Positions 9,121-18,992 of a DNA stretch of 64,000 bases are shown in pieces. Each line of letters starts with the position of its first letter. Position 1 is the stretch's first letter. Source of the stretch: Pseudomonas sp. PD9R (GTDB lineage Bacteria; Pseudomonadota; Gammaproteobacteria; Pseudomonadales; Pseudomonadaceae); NCBI RefSeq assembly GCF_019200975.1, contig NZ_JAHTMR010000002.1, forward strand, positions 355,679 through 419,678. The letters are read 5' to 3'. A model generated the notes under the pieces. That model did not search any database, had not been told where the DNA came from, and saw only the letters and a program-made list of their open reading frames with translations. Made by a program: the position numbers and the translations under genes.

Positions 9121-9483
9121 ATGTCACCTTTCAAAGGCCAGACCGGCCTGAAACGTATCCTCAACGCCTCCGGTTATTCGCTAGACGGCCTGCGCGCAGC
9201 CTTCACCGGTGAAGCGGCTTTTCGCCAGCTGGTATTGCTCAACGTCATCCTTATCCCGCTGTCGTTCTTCCTGAATGTCAGTCGTGTCGAACAGGCGCTG
9301 CTGATTGCGGTCTGCCTGTTGGCCTTGATCGTCGAGTTGCTTAACTCGGCAGTAGAAGCGGCCATCGACCGCATCTCCCTCGAATTGCACCCGTTGTCAA
9401 AGAACGCCAAGGACATGGGCAGTGCCGCGCAGTTCGTGGCGTTGACCATGATCGCGCTGGTGTGGGCAGTGATTCTGCTTTAA
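9121..9483 (+). CDS. dgkA: Diacylglycerol kinase DgkA
   Basis: This 120-residue integral membrane protein has three hydrophobic helices, and VELLNSAVEAAIDR is the catalytic and metal-binding segment of prokaryotic DgkA. It phosphorylates diacylglycerol to recycle lipid released during membrane-derived glucan synthesis. It lies 75 bases after erdR, and its stop overlaps the finR stop by four bases. Confidence 0.96.
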   Translation: MSPFKGQTGLKRILNASGYSLDGLRAAFTGEAAFRQLVLLNVILIPLSFFLNVSRVEQALLIAVCLLALIVELLNSAVEAAIDRISLELHPLSKNAKDMGSAAQFVALTMIALVWAVILL

Positions 9484-10406
9484 GCGATTGTCGGCAGCAC
9501 GATCTCGTCGCTGCGCTGCACCCCGGCGGTGAAGGCGCGGCACAGATCGAGGAATTCGCGCATCGCCGACGTCTGGTATTTCTGCTTGTGCCAGATGAAG
9601 TAGAACTGCCGCGCCAGGTCCAGGTCCGGTGTCTCCACCGGCACCAGGCTACCGCGGCGGAACGCATCCCGTAACGCCAGTCGCGAAATACAGCCAATCC
9701 CCAGACCGGATTCCACCGCACGCTTGATCGCTTCGGTGTGCTCCAGTTCCAGGCGGATGTTTAATGAGCTTCGGTGATGACGCATGGCCTGATCGAAGGT
9801 CAGTCGCGTGCCCGAACCTTGTTCGCGCAAAATCCAGGCTTCGTGGCCCAATTCATCGATGGTCGCGCTGCCGCGTTGGGCCAATGGATGTTGCGGTGCG
9901 CAAAACACCACCAGTTCATCCTCGACCCAGCTCTGTACTTCAATATCCGGGTGGCTGCAATCACCTTCGATTAGACCCAGATCAATTTCATAGTGGGCGA
10001 CCTGTTGCACAATGTTGGCAGTGTTCTGCACGTGCAGTTTTACCTGGCTTTCCGGGTGACGCTGCATGAAACCGCCGATCAGCAGGGTCGCCAGGTAATT
10101 GCCGATGGTCAGGGTCGCGCCGACCGCCAATGAGCCGAAACCGGACTTGCCGTTGAGCAGGTCTTCGATTTCCTTGGCCTGATCGAGCATCGCCACCGCT
10201 TGTGGCAGCAACTGTTTGCCGAGGGCATTGAGGCTTAGCCGTTTACCGGCGCGATCGAAGAGCTGGCAGCTCGACTGGCGTTCCAGTTCGGTGATCGAGG
10301 TGCTCGCCGCCGATTGCGAGAGGTTAAGCAGGCCCGCAGCACGGGACACGCTTTCCTGCTGGGCGACGGCGACGAATACTTGAAGTTGACGGAGAGTAAA
10401 TCGCAT
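9480..10406 (-). CDS. finR: LysR-family regulator FinR
   Basis: This 308-residue protein has an N-terminal LysR helix-turn-helix (FTLRQLQVFVAVAQQESVSRAAGLLNLSQSAAS, residues 3-35) and a periplasmic-binding-like effector domain. Divergent orientation to fpr is the diagnostic context of FinR, which activates the ferredoxin-NADP+ reductase gene under oxidative stress and sulfite in P. putida. The ATG at 10406 gives the normal family N-terminus; the open frame upstream lies in the shared promoter region. Confidence 0.9.
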   Translation of the reverse strand: MRFTLRQLQVFVAVAQQESVSRAAGLLNLSQSAASTSITELERQSSCQLFDRAGKRLSLNALGKQLLPQAVAMLDQAKEIEDLLNGKSGFGSLAVGATLTIGNYLATLLIGGFMQRHPESQVKLHVQNTANIVQQVAHYEIDLGLIEGDCSHPDIEVQSWVEDELVVFCAPQHPLAQRGSATIDELGHEAWILREQGSGTRLTFDQAMRHHRSSLNIRLELEHTEAIKRAVESGLGIGCISRLALRDAFRRGSLVPVETPDLDLARQFYFIWHKQKYQTSAMREFLDLCRAFTAGVQRSDEIVLPTIA

Positions 10407-10542
10407 ATCGATATAACCGATAACCCTTATCTTAATAATCCATTTAACAGATATTGTTACTGCTATTAGAATGCGATGCAATTGCGCACAAGAGCTCTCT
10501 TTTGAAAAGCAGGCGCAGACAAATCCCCAGGAGTCCCCGTAC
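10407..10542. promoter_or_regulatory. finR-fpr divergent promoter region with LysR-like palindrome
   Basis: The palindrome GATAA-CCC-TTATC lies at 10419-10431, close to the finR start and upstream of fpr. A dyad of this sort is a plausible FinR site, but the exact operator cannot be proven from sequence. The fpr Shine-Dalgarno CAGGAG lies at 10528-10533. Confidence 0.45.
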
Positions 10543-11322
10543 ATGAGCAACATGAACCACGAGCGTGTCCTCAGTGTTCATCACTGGAACGACACTCTGT
10601 TCAGCTTCAAGTGCACCCGTGATCCGGGCCTGCGCTTCGAGAACGGTCAGTTCGTGATGATCGGCCTGCAACAGCCCAACGGCCGCCCGCTTATGCGCGC
10701 TTACTCGATTGCCAGCCCGAATTGGGAAGAGCATCTCGAATTCTTCAGCATCAAGGTGCCTGATGGCCCGCTGACTTCCCAGTTGCAGCATCTGAAGGAA
10801 GGCGACGAGATCATCATCAGCAAGAAGCCTACAGGCACGCTGGTGCTAGATGACTTGAAGCCTGGTAAACATTTGTACCTGCTCAGTACCGGTACCGGTC
10901 TGGCGCCGTTTATGAGCGTCATCCAGGACCCGGAAACCTACGAGCGTTTCGAAAAAGTGATCCTGTGCCACGGCGTACGTTACGTCAACGAAGTCGCCTA
11001 CCGCGAGTTCATCACCGAGCACTTGCCGCAGAACGAATTCTTCGGCGATGCCCTGCGTGACAAGTTGATCTACTACCCGACCGTGACCCGCGAGCCGTTC
11101 GAGAACGAAGGTCGCCTGACCGACCTGATGCGCAGCGGCAAGTTGTTCAGCGACATCGGCCTGCCACCGATCAACCCGCAGGACGACCGCGCCATGCTGT
11201 GCGGCAGCCCGAGCATGCTCGACGAGACCAGCGAAGTGTTGAACAGCTTCGGCCTGAAAGTTTCGCCGCGGATGCGCGAGCCGGGTGACTACCTGATCGA
11301 GCGTGCGTTCGTCGAGAAGTGA
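10543..11322 (+). CDS. fpr: Ferredoxin--NADP+ reductase
   Basis: This 259-residue FAD enzyme has RAYSIAS (52-58) for FAD binding, STGTGLAPF (115-123) in the NADP-binding domain and a bacterial-type C-terminus. It exchanges electrons between NADPH and ferredoxin or flavodoxin and supports the oxidative stress response. MSNMNHERVLSVHHWND is the usual Pseudomonas Fpr N-terminus, with CAGGAG nine bases upstream. It is divergent from finR. Confidence 0.96.
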   Translation: MSNMNHERVLSVHHWNDTLFSFKCTRDPGLRFENGQFVMIGLQQPNGRPLMRAYSIASPNWEEHLEFFSIKVPDGPLTSQLQHLKEGDEIIISKKPTGTLVLDDLKPGKHLYLLSTGTGLAPFMSVIQDPETYERFEKVILCHGVRYVNEVAYREFITEHLPQNEFFGDALRDKLIYYPTVTREPFENEGRLTDLMRSGKLFSDIGLPPINPQDDRAMLCGSPSMLDETSEVLNSFGLKVSPRMREPGDYLIERAFVEK

Positions 11323-11334
11323 CCGAAGGTCACC

Positions 11335-11435
11335 TGTAGGAGCGAGCTTGCTCGCGATGGTCGTTAACGATAACGCGCGCTTAACGGGTTAAACGCGGCG
11401 TACTCTAGACCATCGCGAGCAAGCTCGCTCCTACA
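11335..11435. repeat. Inverted REP pair (GAGCGAGCTTGCTCGC class)
   Basis: TGTAGGAGCGAGCTTGCTCG at 11335 is repeated in reverse complement ending at 11435, around a 51-base AT/GC-mixed spacer. This is a REP class distinct from the GAGCTGCCG class that dominates the window. Confidence 0.85.
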
Positions 11436-11445
11436 CGATCAAAAG

Positions 11446-11478
11446 CCCGCGTTGCCACCCAAGGCAGCGCGGGTTTTT
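11446..11478 (+). terminator. Rho-independent terminator after fpr
   Basis: CCCGCG-T-TGCC pairs with GGCA-G-CGCGGG, followed by TTTTT; the A-run on the left arm may serve the convergent trmO gene. Confidence 0.85.
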
Positions 11479-11491
11479 GCGTTTCTGGCGT

Positions 11492-12190
11492 TTACACCTT
11501 TGCCGGAATGACTTCGAGGACGCGAATCAGCCCCGACTCAGGGTAATGCCAGCGCACGTCCAGATCCCAGAACTGCGCGCCGTACTCCCGCTCGGGCGTG
11601 GGCGTTTGATAGGCCGGGCGTGGATCTTGCGCCAAACACTGCTCGATCAACTCAATCAACGGCTCTTCAAGGCGCTGAGCGTGCCCATGAGCCTGTTGCA
11701 GTGCTGAATCTGTCCACTCCACGGGAATCAGCTGCGGCGCAGCGCTGGCGATGCTGTTGGAGGCTATGTCGATGATGTCGGCGTAAGGCACGTAGGGTTT
11801 GATGTCCAGAACCGGCGTGCCATCCAGCAGGTCAATGCCGGATATCCACAAGCGATTGGCTTCGACCTTGTCCAGTTTGACCACGGACTGGCCGATGCCA
11901 TTAGGGCGATGGGTAGCACGGGTAGCGAATACGCCCATGGATTTGTTGCCGCCCAGGCGAGGAGGGCGGACTTTCAATCGTGGCTTTTCTTCCAGGGCTT
12001 GGTGGAACAGAAATAACAGCCAGACATGGCTGACCTGCTCCAGTCCCTGCACGGCATCGCCCTGATCGAACGGCGTCACCAGTTCCAGAACACCGCGCGC
12101 AGCCGGGGCCAGTTGCGGTTGGCGCGGGATGGCGAATTTCTCCTTGAAGCAGGAGCGCACAAAGCCGATAGGGGAAACGCTGTAGGTCAT
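11492..12190 (-). CDS. trmO: tRNA (t6A37) N6-methyltransferase TrmO
   Basis: This 232-residue TsaA/TrmO-family protein has the opening YSVSPIGFVRSCFKEKFAIPRQ, then FATRATHRPNGIG and the DGTPVLDIKPYVPYAD signature. TrmO methylates N6-threonylcarbamoyladenosine at position 37 of tRNA-Thr using S-adenosylmethionine. It is convergent with fpr. Confidence 0.93.
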   Translation of the reverse strand: MTYSVSPIGFVRSCFKEKFAIPRQPQLAPAARGVLELVTPFDQGDAVQGLEQVSHVWLLFLFHQALEEKPRLKVRPPRLGGNKSMGVFATRATHRPNGIGQSVVKLDKVEANRLWISGIDLLDGTPVLDIKPYVPYADIIDIASNSIASAAPQLIPVEWTDSALQQAHGHAQRLEEPLIELIEQCLAQDPRPAYQTPTPEREYGAQFWDLDVRWHYPESGLIRVLEVIPAKV

Positions 12191-12230
12191 GGTTGGCGGT
12201 CGAAGCGGGATAGGCTGGGAATGATGCCTT

Positions 12231-12313
12231 AAAGATCAAAAGATCGCAGCCTTCGGCAGCTCCTACAGGTTAATGCGAAACAATGTAGGAGCTGCCGAAG
12301 GCTGCGATCTTTA
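12231..12313. repeat. Inverted REP pair between trmO and rhlG
   Basis: GATCGCAGCCTTCGGCAGCT and its reverse complement flank a short AT-rich spacer. The right end includes the rhlG stop codon (12311-12313), so the element sits directly on the gene's 3' end. Confidence 0.85.
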
Positions 12314-13081
12314 GAGGCTAAACCCACCATCCAGCGGAATGATATTCCCGGTCATGTACGCCCCGGCCGTACTCGCCAGACTGATCGCCAGCGCCGCCAT
12401 CTCTTCCTCCCGGCCCCAGCGCTTCATCGGTATCAGTGCTGTGTCTTCAGCCAGCGCCTGCTCATCGTTGCCAATGTGCTGAGTCATCTTGCTCGGAAAA
12501 CGCCCCGGCGCAATCACGTTAACGTTGATGTGCTGGTTTACCAGTTCCCGCGCCAGAATTCGCGACAGTTGATGTAGGGCGGCTTTACTCGGGCCGTAGG
12601 CATAAGCCTGTTCGCCGAAGGACGAAATCCCCGCCACCGAGCCGATGTTGATGATCCGGGCCGGATTCGCCTCCGAGCCGGCCTTGCGCAGCAGTGGCAG
12701 GAACTGCTGGATGCAGTTGAAGACTGACGTGACGTTAAGCTGCATGACTTTCTCCCAACCCTTGATCGGGTAGCTCTCCAGTGGCGCGCCCCACGTCGTG
12801 CCGGCGTTGTTGACCAGAATGTCGAGATGACCGATCTGCTCGCCCAACCGTGTGGCCAACTTCAACACGCCTTCTTCTGTGGCCAGGTTGGCGGCGACGC
12901 CATGGCAGCGCCCAAGCGCGCCAAGTTCATCAGCCGTTTGCTGGCAGGCTTCTGCATCGCGGGCGCAGACGTACACGGTAGCGCCGGCCTCGACGTAAGC
13001 CTTGGCAATCATTTTGCCGATACCACGGGTGCCGCCGGTCACCAGAGCGGTGCGGCCTTGCAGGGAAAAGTAGGGGTGCAT
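12311..13081 (-). CDS. rhlG: Short-chain dehydrogenase/reductase, RhlG-like
   Basis: This 256-residue SDR has the NADP(H) motif TGGTRGIG (15-22), NNAG, and the catalytic Ser...Tyr-x3-Lys (IGSVAGIS, YGPSK). The sequence closely follows P. aeruginosa RhlG from MHPYFSLQGR to GGFSL. RhlG was proposed as an NADPH-dependent beta-ketoacyl reductase feeding rhamnolipid and PHA precursors, although that role has been questioned. No rhlA, rhlB or rhlC genes are nearby, so here it is probably a general acyl reductase. Confidence 0.85.
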   Translation of the reverse strand: MHPYFSLQGRTALVTGGTRGIGKMIAKAYVEAGATVYVCARDAEACQQTADELGALGRCHGVAANLATEEGVLKLATRLGEQIGHLDILVNNAGTTWGAPLESYPIKGWEKVMQLNVTSVFNCIQQFLPLLRKAGSEANPARIINIGSVAGISSFGEQAYAYGPSKAALHQLSRILARELVNQHINVNVIAPGRFPSKMTQHIGNDEQALAEDTALIPMKRWGREEEMAALAISLASTAGAYMTGNIIPLDGGFSL

Positions 13082-13196
13082 GGCGAGTCCTGAGAACTGA
13101 GGGTCATTACACCCTAGTCGTCAGCCGCCGGAAGCGGAGCCACTATTTTTTCGCGGAATGTGCGGTCATACGGCCCGGCACTCAACCACTATGGTC

Positions 13197-13289
13197 CCCT
13201 GTAGGCGCTGCCGCAGGCTGCGATCTTTTGATCTGGATCTTGAAAAAACCAAAGTCAAAAGATCGCAGCCTGCGGCAGATCCTACAGGG
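13197..13289. repeat. Inverted REP pair upstream of rhlG
   Basis: TGTAGGCGCTGCCGCAGGCT and its near reverse complement (GCCTGCGGCAGATCCTACA) flank a spacer containing GATCT...AAAGTCAAAAGATC. Confidence 0.85.
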
Positions 13290-13300
13290 AGCCGTGCAAT

Positions 13301-13771
13301 TTACTGCGGGCGTACGCGCAGGGTCAGGCCCTTGAGGAAATTACGCAGCAACTGGTCACCGCATGGGCGGTAGTTGGTGTGGCCGAACTTGCGGAACAGC
13401 GCGCTCAGCTCAGGCTTGGACACCGGGAACTCGGCAGCCTTGAGGATCGCGTGCATGTCGTCTTCTTTCAACTCGAAAGCCACACGCAGCTTTTTCAGGA
13501 TGATGTTGTTGGTCACCGGCACTTCGATTGGCTGCGGTGGACGGCTTTCGTCCTTGCCACGCTTGAAGATGACCAGGCCGTCGAGGAAATGCGCCATGAC
13601 CTCGTCCGGGCAGCGTACGAAGCCTTCCTCGTCTTCCTCTTTCTTGTCGAGGTAAGTCAACAGGTCTGGCAGGGTCACGTCCATGCCGCCGAGTTTGATG
13701 ATCTCGATGACTTTCTTGTCGCTGATGTCGAGCATGTAGCGCACGCTGCGCAGTACGTCGTTATGAATCAT
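13301..13771 (-). CDS. DUF1456 family protein (YehS-like)
   Basis: This 156-residue protein is made of two copies of the DUF1456 helical unit: MIHNDVLRSVRYMLDISDKK and, later, VTNNIILKKLRVAFELKEDD. Both read as 'N-D/I-x-L-R/K-x-L-R-x-x...' repeats. YehS-like proteins are widespread and uncharacterised. The ATG at 13771 has AGGA upstream; an in-frame TTG three codons earlier is less likely. Confidence 0.85.
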   Translation of the reverse strand: MIHNDVLRSVRYMLDISDKKVIEIIKLGGMDVTLPDLLTYLDKKEEDEEGFVRCPDEVMAHFLDGLVIFKRGKDESRPPQPIEVPVTNNIILKKLRVAFELKEDDMHAILKAAEFPVSKPELSALFRKFGHTNYRPCGDQLLRNFLKGLTLRVRPQ

Positions 13772-13847
13772 GGTGTGCAATCCTGATATTCAGCTGTGGG
13801 CGTCGCGGCAGAGCGCAGCGCCGAAATGTGTGGCGGCTTGAGAAGCT

Positions 13848-14558
13848 TTAGAACTTCTCTTTGCCGGTCAGGTAGCGCCATTGCCCCAAGGGCACTTTGC
13901 CGATGGACACGCCGCCGATGCGGATACGGCGGATGCCCACGACCTTCAGGCCGACGGCCTGGCAGAACAGAGCGAGAATGCCCGGTTGCGGGTTTTTCAT
14001 GGCGAAGCGCAGACGGTTCTCGTTCTGCCAACTGGCTTTGACCGGCGGCAGTTCCTTGCCCTTGTAGGTCAGGCCGTGCTGCAAGCGATTGAGGCCGTGC
14101 TCGACCATGTTGCCTTCGACCTCGACCACGTATTCCTGCTCGATCTTGCTCGAATCGGCGGTGAGCTTGCGCAGGATCTTCCAGTCCTGGGTGAATACCA
14201 GCAGGCCGCTGGCATTGGCTTGCAGGTCAGTGCTGGCGGTCAGGCGCAGGAAGTGACCCTTGAGCGGGCGCTTGCCGTAGCGGTGTTCTTCACTCAGGGT
14301 CTCGGCGCTGATGGACGCCATGGCGGTATCCGCGTCCATGCCGGCGGGCACGTTGAACAGGATGGTCACTGGCTCTGGCGCAGTGGCTTTGGCGTCCTTG
14401 TCGAGTTCGACTTTCTGGTCGCCGACCTTGAACTGCGGCTCGTCGATCACTTCGCCGTCGACGGTGACCCAGCCGCCCTCGATGAACAGCTCAGCCTCCC
14501 GACGGGAACAGCCGACGAGTTCGATGAGGCGTTTGGAGAGTCGAATCGGGTCAGTCAT
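13848..14558 (-). CDS. RsuA/RluB-family pseudouridine synthase
   Basis: This 236-residue protein has an N-terminal S4 RNA-binding domain (IRLSKRLIELVGCSRREAELFIEGGWVTVDG) followed by the pseudouridine synthase fold. The usual GRLDxxTSGLL catalytic motif appears in altered form, TASTDLQANASGLLVFTQD, with the catalytic Asp kept (STD). This resembles the RluF/RluB branch acting on 23S rRNA or tRNA; the target nucleotide cannot be assigned. The start at 14558 is MTDPIRLSKR. Confidence 0.85.
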   Translation of the reverse strand: MTDPIRLSKRLIELVGCSRREAELFIEGGWVTVDGEVIDEPQFKVGDQKVELDKDAKATAPEPVTILFNVPAGMDADTAMASISAETLSEEHRYGKRPLKGHFLRLTASTDLQANASGLLVFTQDWKILRKLTADSSKIEQEYVVEVEGNMVEHGLNRLQHGLTYKGKELPPVKASWQNENRLRFAMKNPQPGILALFCQAVGLKVVGIRRIRIGGVSIGKVPLGQWRYLTGKEKF

Positions 14559-14625
14559 GACAGGGCCGTAACAAAAAAGGGGTGGGCATTGTACCTGCCT
14601 GACGCCGGTTAAGCCCGGTTCCATT

Positions 14626-14697
14626 TGTCGGAGCTGCCGAAGGCTGCGATCTTTTGATCTTTACGAGCAAAGATCGCAGCCTTCGGCAGCTCCTGCA
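14626..14697. repeat. Inverted REP pair
   Basis: GGAGCTGCCGAAGGCTGCGA and its reverse complement, with a short spacer, lie upstream of the pseudouridine synthase gene. Confidence 0.85.
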
Positions 14698-14714
14698 CAG
14701 GTATCGGTGTTGGG

Positions 14715-15188
14715 TCAGCCTTGCTGTGAACGTTGCTGGTTCTGGCGCAAACGCATGTGCAACAGCGGATACGGCTGGCCCATGCCATCCACTTCCGAAC
14801 GGCCTATCACCTCGAATCCCTGTTTGAAGTAAAACCCCAGCGCTTGCGGGTTCTGCTCGTTGACGTCCAGCTCATCGGCATTCAGGTGTTCCATGGCATA
14901 GCGCAACAACTGCTTGCCCAGGCCCTGACCGCGGTGGGCCGGGTCGATGAAGAGCATTTCGATCTTGCCTGCCGCCACCCCGGCGAACCCGGTGATGTGC
15001 TGGCGCGAGTCTTTGGTGCAGACCAGCATCACCGCGTCGAGGTAACGGGTCAGCACCAGATTCTTCAGGAGCTCGATGTAGCTCTCTGGCAGAAAGTCAT
15101 GCGTGGCGCGCACTGACGCTTCCCAGACCCGTGTAAGTTCTTCGTAGTCGCTCAGTTTCGGTGTGTGGACGACCGAATGTTGGCGCAT
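14715..15188 (-). CDS. GNAT family N-acetyltransferase
   Basis: This 157-residue protein has the GNAT acetyl-CoA motif A, FIDPAHRGQGLGKQLLRYAM (R/Q-x-x-G-x-G/A), and the motif B segment VNEQNPQALGFYFKQGFEVIGR. It opens with the substrate-side region RQHSVVHTPKLSDYEELTRVWEAS. GNAT enzymes acetylate amines on proteins or small molecules; the substrate is unknown. It is transcribed in the same direction as rimO but separated from it by a terminator. Confidence 0.85.
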   Translation of the reverse strand: MRQHSVVHTPKLSDYEELTRVWEASVRATHDFLPESYIELLKNLVLTRYLDAVMLVCTKDSRQHITGFAGVAAGKIEMLFIDPAHRGQGLGKQLLRYAMEHLNADELDVNEQNPQALGFYFKQGFEVIGRSEVDGMGQPYPLLHMRLRQNQQRSQQG

Positions 15189-15238
15189 GCCCGCTGCCCC
15201 TTGTGTTGTTATCCGTTCCTCACAAAACGATAGCCGTA

Positions 15239-15275
15239 AAAAAGCCCCGCATCTCGTCAAGAGAGCGGGGCTTTT
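15239..15275 (-). terminator. Rho-independent terminator after rimO
   Basis: AAAAGCCCCGC and GCGGGGCTTTT form a perfect stem with T-runs on both strands; on the minus strand it follows rimO. Confidence 0.88.
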
Positions 15276-15289
15276 CGTATTTTTTGCGT

Positions 15290-16627
15290 TTAGATCTGTT
15301 CAGCCCACAGGTCGTACTCGTCGGCATCGGTCACTTTGCACCAGACCTTGTCGCCTGGCTTGAGGTTGCTGCCGTTGTCGATGAACACGTTGCCGTCGAT
15401 TTCCGGGGCGTCGAAGAAGCAGCGGCCGACCGCGCCTTGCTCGTCGACTTCATCGACCAGCACTTCGATTTCACGGCCAATGCGCATTTGCAGGCGCGCC
15501 GAGCTGATGGCCTGCTGGTGCGCCATGAAGCGGTCCCAGCGGTCTTGCTTGACGTCGTCCGGTACAACTTCCAGGTCCAGGTCGTTAGCCGGAGCGCCTT
15601 CAACCGGCGAGTACTGGAAGCAACCAACGCGGTCGAGCTGGGCTTCGGTCAGCCAGTTCAGCAGGTATTGGAAGTCTTCTTCGGTTTCGCCAGGGAAGCC
15701 GACGATGAAGGTCGAACGGATGATCAGGTCCGGGCAGATCTCGCGCCAGTTCTTGATCCGCGCCAGGGTCTTGTCTTCGAACGCCGGGCGTTTCATGGAC
15801 TTCAGCACTTTAGGGCTGGCGTGCTGGAACGGGATGTCCAGATACGGCAGGATCTTGCCGGCGGCCATCAGCGGGATCAGCTCGTCGACGTGCGGGTACG
15901 GGTAAACGTAGTGCAGACGAACCCAGACGCCGAGGGTGCTCAGGGCTTCGCAGAGTTCGGTCATGCGGGTTTTGACGGGGGCGCCGTTCCAGAAACCGGT
16001 GCGGTATTTCACGTCAACGCCGTAGGCGCTGGTGTCTTGCGAGATTACCAACAGCTCTTTGACGCCGGATTTGAACAGGCGCTGAGCCTCGTCGAGCACA
16101 TCGCCCACCGGACGGCTGACCAGTTTGCCGCGCATCGACGGGATGATGCAGAAGCTGCAGCTGTGGTTGCAGCCTTCGGAAATCTTCAGATAGGCGTAGT
16201 GACGCGGGGTCAGTTTGATCCCTTGCGGCGGCACCAGGTCGATCAGCGGATTGTGGTCCTTACGCGGCGGCACGACTTCATGCACGGCGTTGACCACTTG
16301 CTCGTACTGCTGCGGACCGGTGACGGCCAGCACGCTTGGGTGCACCTTGCGAATGTTGCCTTCTTCGACGCCCATGCAGCCGGTCACGATGACCTTGCCG
16401 TTTTCCTTGATGGCTTCGCCGATCACTTCCAGGGATTCCGCCTTGGCCGAATCGATGAATCCACAGGTGTTGACCACCACGACATCGGCGTCCTGATAAG
16501 TGGACACGACGTCATAGCCTTCCATACGCAACTGGGTAAGGATGCGCTCGGAGTCGACCAGTGCTTTCGGGCAACCCAGGGATACGAAGCCAACCTTTGG
16601 ATTGGCCGGCGCAGGAGTGGTGGACAT
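15290..16627 (-). CDS. rimO: Ribosomal protein S12 methylthiotransferase RimO
   Basis: This 445-residue radical-SAM methylthiotransferase has an N-terminal UPF0004 domain ([17 protein letters not shown]...NTCGFID...TGCMG, three Cys for one cluster), the radical-[11 protein letters not shown] (Cys-x3-Cys-x2-Cys) and a C-terminal TRAM domain. It adds a beta-methylthio group to the conserved aspartate of ribosomal protein S12. The ATG at 16627 gives [20 protein letters not shown]; the longer open frame has no Shine-Dalgarno support. Confidence 0.97.
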   Translation of the reverse strand: MSTTPAPANPKVGFVSLGCPKALVDSERILTQLRMEGYDVVSTYQDADVVVVNTCGFIDSAKAESLEVIGEAIKENGKVIVTGCMGVEEGNIRKVHPSVLAVTGPQQYEQVVNAVHEVVPPRKDHNPLIDLVPPQGIKLTPRHYAYLKISEGCNHSCSFCIIPSMRGKLVSRPVGDVLDEAQRLFKSGVKELLVISQDTSAYGVDVKYRTGFWNGAPVKTRMTELCEALSTLGVWVRLHYVYPYPHVDELIPLMAAGKILPYLDIPFQHASPKVLKSMKRPAFEDKTLARIKNWREICPDLIIRSTFIVGFPGETEEDFQYLLNWLTEAQLDRVGCFQYSPVEGAPANDLDLEVVPDDVKQDRWDRFMAHQQAISSARLQMRIGREIEVLVDEVDEQGAVGRCFFDAPEIDGNVFIDNGSNLKPGDKVWCKVTDADEYDLWAEQI

Positions 16628-16916
16628 GTCTAACCTCGGTATTTGTGACGCCTCCAGCCGAGTCGGCAAGGCGACAAACGGGCGCTTTTCTGCGCCTCTG
16701 ATCAAAAAGTGCGCAATTCTAGCGATGAGTCGTTCAGTTGACCAGCTTTATGCAGGGAAATACGACGAGTGCTGCGCTATGCTTCGCGCCGTTAGGCTTT
16801 ACCGAATTTTTACAGTCAATAAAACGTCTGTATCAGTAAGTAAAACAGCGCATGCTGGAATGACAAAGCATAGTGCTTCTTCAAAGAAGCCCGGATCTGG
16901 GTAGTAGGAGTGGTGG

Positions 16917-18818
16917 ATGGGTCATGCAAGTAGTCAGGCTGCGGGCGCCGAGCATTCGACAGCGAAGCCGATCGGCATGCTGGTCGCGGCGGTCGGGGTA
17001 GTTTATGGCGATATCGGCACGAGCCCGTTGTACACCCTCAAGGAAGTGTTCTCCGGTGGTTATGGCGTGCCGGTCAACCATGACGGCGTGTTGGGGATTC
17101 TGGCGCTGATCTTCTGGTCGCTGATCTGGGTCGTGTCGATCAAGTACATGATGTTCGTCTTGCGCGCCGACAACCAGGGCGAAGGCGGGATCATGGCCTT
17201 GACTGCGCTGGCCCGGCGGGCGGCAGCAGGGCGTGCCAAATTGCGCACATTGCTGGTGGTCTGTGGGCTGATCGGGGCGGCGCTGTTCTATGGCGACAGC
17301 ATGATCACCCCGGCGATTTCCGTGCTTTCGGCGATCGAAGGCCTGGGGTTGGCATTCGATGGCATCGACCATTGGGTGGTGCCACTGTCACTGGTGGTGC
17401 TGGTAGCGCTGTTCCTGATTCAGAGCCACGGCACCGCGCGGATAGGCATTCTGTTCGGACCGATCATGGTCACCTGGTTTTTGGTGCTGGGCGCATTGGG
17501 CGTTTATGGCATCGTTCAACATCCGGAAGTGTTGAAGGCGATGAACCCGGTATGGGGCGTGCGCTTCTTCGTCGTGCATCCGGGCATGGGGGTGGCGATC
17601 CTCGGCGCAGTGGTGCTGGCGTTGACCGGTGCTGAGGCGCTGTACGCCGACATGGGGCACTTTGGCCGCAAGCCGATTGCCCGTGCCTGGTTCATCCTCG
17701 TTTTGCCAGCGCTGGTGCTGAACTACTTCGGCCAGGGCGCGTTGCTGCTCGGTGATCCTGAAGCCGCGCGCAACCCGTTCTACCTGCTGGCTCCGAATTG
17801 GGCGTTGATTCCGCTGGTCGGCTTGTCGACCCTGGCCACGGTGATTGCTTCCCAGGCAGTGATTTCCGGTGCCTTCTCCCTGACTCGTCAGGCAATTCAG
17901 CTCGGTTACATCCCGCGCATGCACATTCGGCACACTTCCAGCGCCGAGCAGGGCCAGATTTACATTGGTGCGGTGAACTGGGCATTGATGGTTGGCGTGA
18001 TCCTGTTGGTGATCGGCTTCGAATCCTCCAATGCCTTGGCCTCGGCCTACGGCGTGGCGGTGACAGGCACAATGCTGATGACCACGATTCTGGTGTCGGC
18101 AGTGATGCTGCTGTTGTGGAAGTGGCCACCGCTGCTGGCGGTGCCGGTCTTGCTCGGTTTCCTGTTGGTAGATGGTCTGTACTTCGCCGCCAACGTACCG
18201 AAAATTGTGCAGGGCGGGGCATTCCCGGTGATTGCCGGTCTTGCGCTGTTTGTGCTGATGACCACCTGGAAGCGCGGCAAGCAATTGCTGGTCGATCGAA
18301 TCGACGAGGGCGGGCTGCCGCTGCCGATTTTCATCAGCAGCATCGCCGTGCAACCACCGCATCGCGTCCAGGGTACCGCGGTGTTCCTGACCGCGCGACC
18401 GGACGCGGTGCCTCATGCGCTGTTGCACAACCTGCTGCATAACCAGGTGCTGCACGAGCAAGTGGTATTGCTGACGGTGGTGTACGAAGACATCCCGCGG
18501 GTGCCGCCGAACCGGCGCTTCGAGGTGGATTCCTACGGCGAAGGGTTCTTCCGGGTGATCCTGCATTTCGGTTTCACCGACGAGCCGGACGTGCCGCAGG
18601 CGCTGAAACTCTGTCATCTCGATGAACTGGACTTCAGCCCGATGCGCACCACCTACTTCCTAAGCCGCGAGACGGTCATCGCCTCCAAGCTCGAAGGCAT
18701 GTCCCGCTGGCGCGAGGCGCTGTTCGCCTTCATGTTGCAGAACGCTAATGGCAACCTGCGCTTCTTCAATCTGCCGCTGAACCGGGTGATTGAGTTGGGG
18801 ACACAGGTAGAGATGTAA
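16917..18818 (+). CDS. kup: Low-affinity K+ uptake protein Kup (Trk-type KUP transporter)
   Basis: This 633-residue protein has about 12 membrane helices in its first ~440 residues. It shows the KUP hallmarks [17 protein letters not shown] near the N-terminus, [28 protein letters not shown] and [14 protein letters not shown], then a cytoplasmic C-terminal domain. It imports K+ with H+. The 290-base upstream region contains a perfect small dyad, GCTTCTT-CA-AAGAAGC (16875-16890), just before the start region. Confidence 0.97.
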   Translation: MGHASSQAAGAEHSTAKPIGMLVAAVGVVYGDIGTSPLYTLKEVFSGGYGVPVNHDGVLGILALIFWSLIWVVSIKYMMFVLRADNQGEGGIMALTALARRAAAGRAKLRTLLVVCGLIGAALFYGDSMITPAISVLSAIEGLGLAFDGIDHWVVPLSLVVLVALFLIQSHGTARIGILFGPIMVTWFLVLGALGVYGIVQHPEVLKAMNPVWGVRFFVVHPGMGVAILGAVVLALTGAEALYADMGHFGRKPIARAWFILVLPALVLNYFGQGALLLGDPEAARNPFYLLAPNWALIPLVGLSTLATVIASQAVISGAFSLTRQAIQLGYIPRMHIRHTSSAEQGQIYIGAVNWALMVGVILLVIGFESSNALASAYGVAVTGTMLMTTILVSAVMLLLWKWPPLLAVPVLLGFLLVDGLYFAANVPKIVQGGAFPVIAGLALFVLMTTWKRGKQLLVDRIDEGGLPLPIFISSIAVQPPHRVQGTAVFLTARPDAVPHALLHNLLHNQVLHEQVVLLTVVYEDIPRVPPNRRFEVDSYGEGFFRVILHFGFTDEPDVPQALKLCHLDELDFSPMRTTYFLSRETVIASKLEGMSRWREALFAFMLQNANGNLRFFNLPLNRVIELGTQVEM

Positions 18819-18825
18819 GCGCACC

Positions 18826-18921
18826 TGTAGGAGCTGCCGAAGGCTGCGATCTTTTGATTTTGATCTTCTGTAAGGTTTCAAGATCAAGATCAAAAGATCG
18901 CAGCCTTCGGCAGCTCCTACA
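18826..18921. repeat. Inverted REP pair after kup
   Basis: GTAGGAGCTGCCGAAGGCTG and its perfect reverse complement flank a spacer that itself contains the dyad GATTTTGATCTT/AAGATCAAGATC, so the whole unit can fold into one very long hairpin. Confidence 0.9.
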
Positions 18922-18936
18922 AGGCAAGTTCAAACA

Positions 18937-18977
18937 CAAAAAAGCCCCCGCAACCATCAGGCTGCGGGGGCTTTTTT
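18937..18977. terminator. Bidirectional terminator between kup and the VirJ-family gene
   Basis: AAAAAAGCCCCCGCA and TGCGGGGGCTTTTTT form a near-perfect stem with T-runs on both strands, between two convergent genes. Confidence 0.9.
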
Positions 18978-18992
18978 GTGGCGCGGCTCAGA

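Noticed and set aside
15161..16633. Long open frame opposite rimO
   Set aside because: The radical-SAM and TRAM motifs on the minus strand identify rimO; the plus-strand frame is antisense noise.
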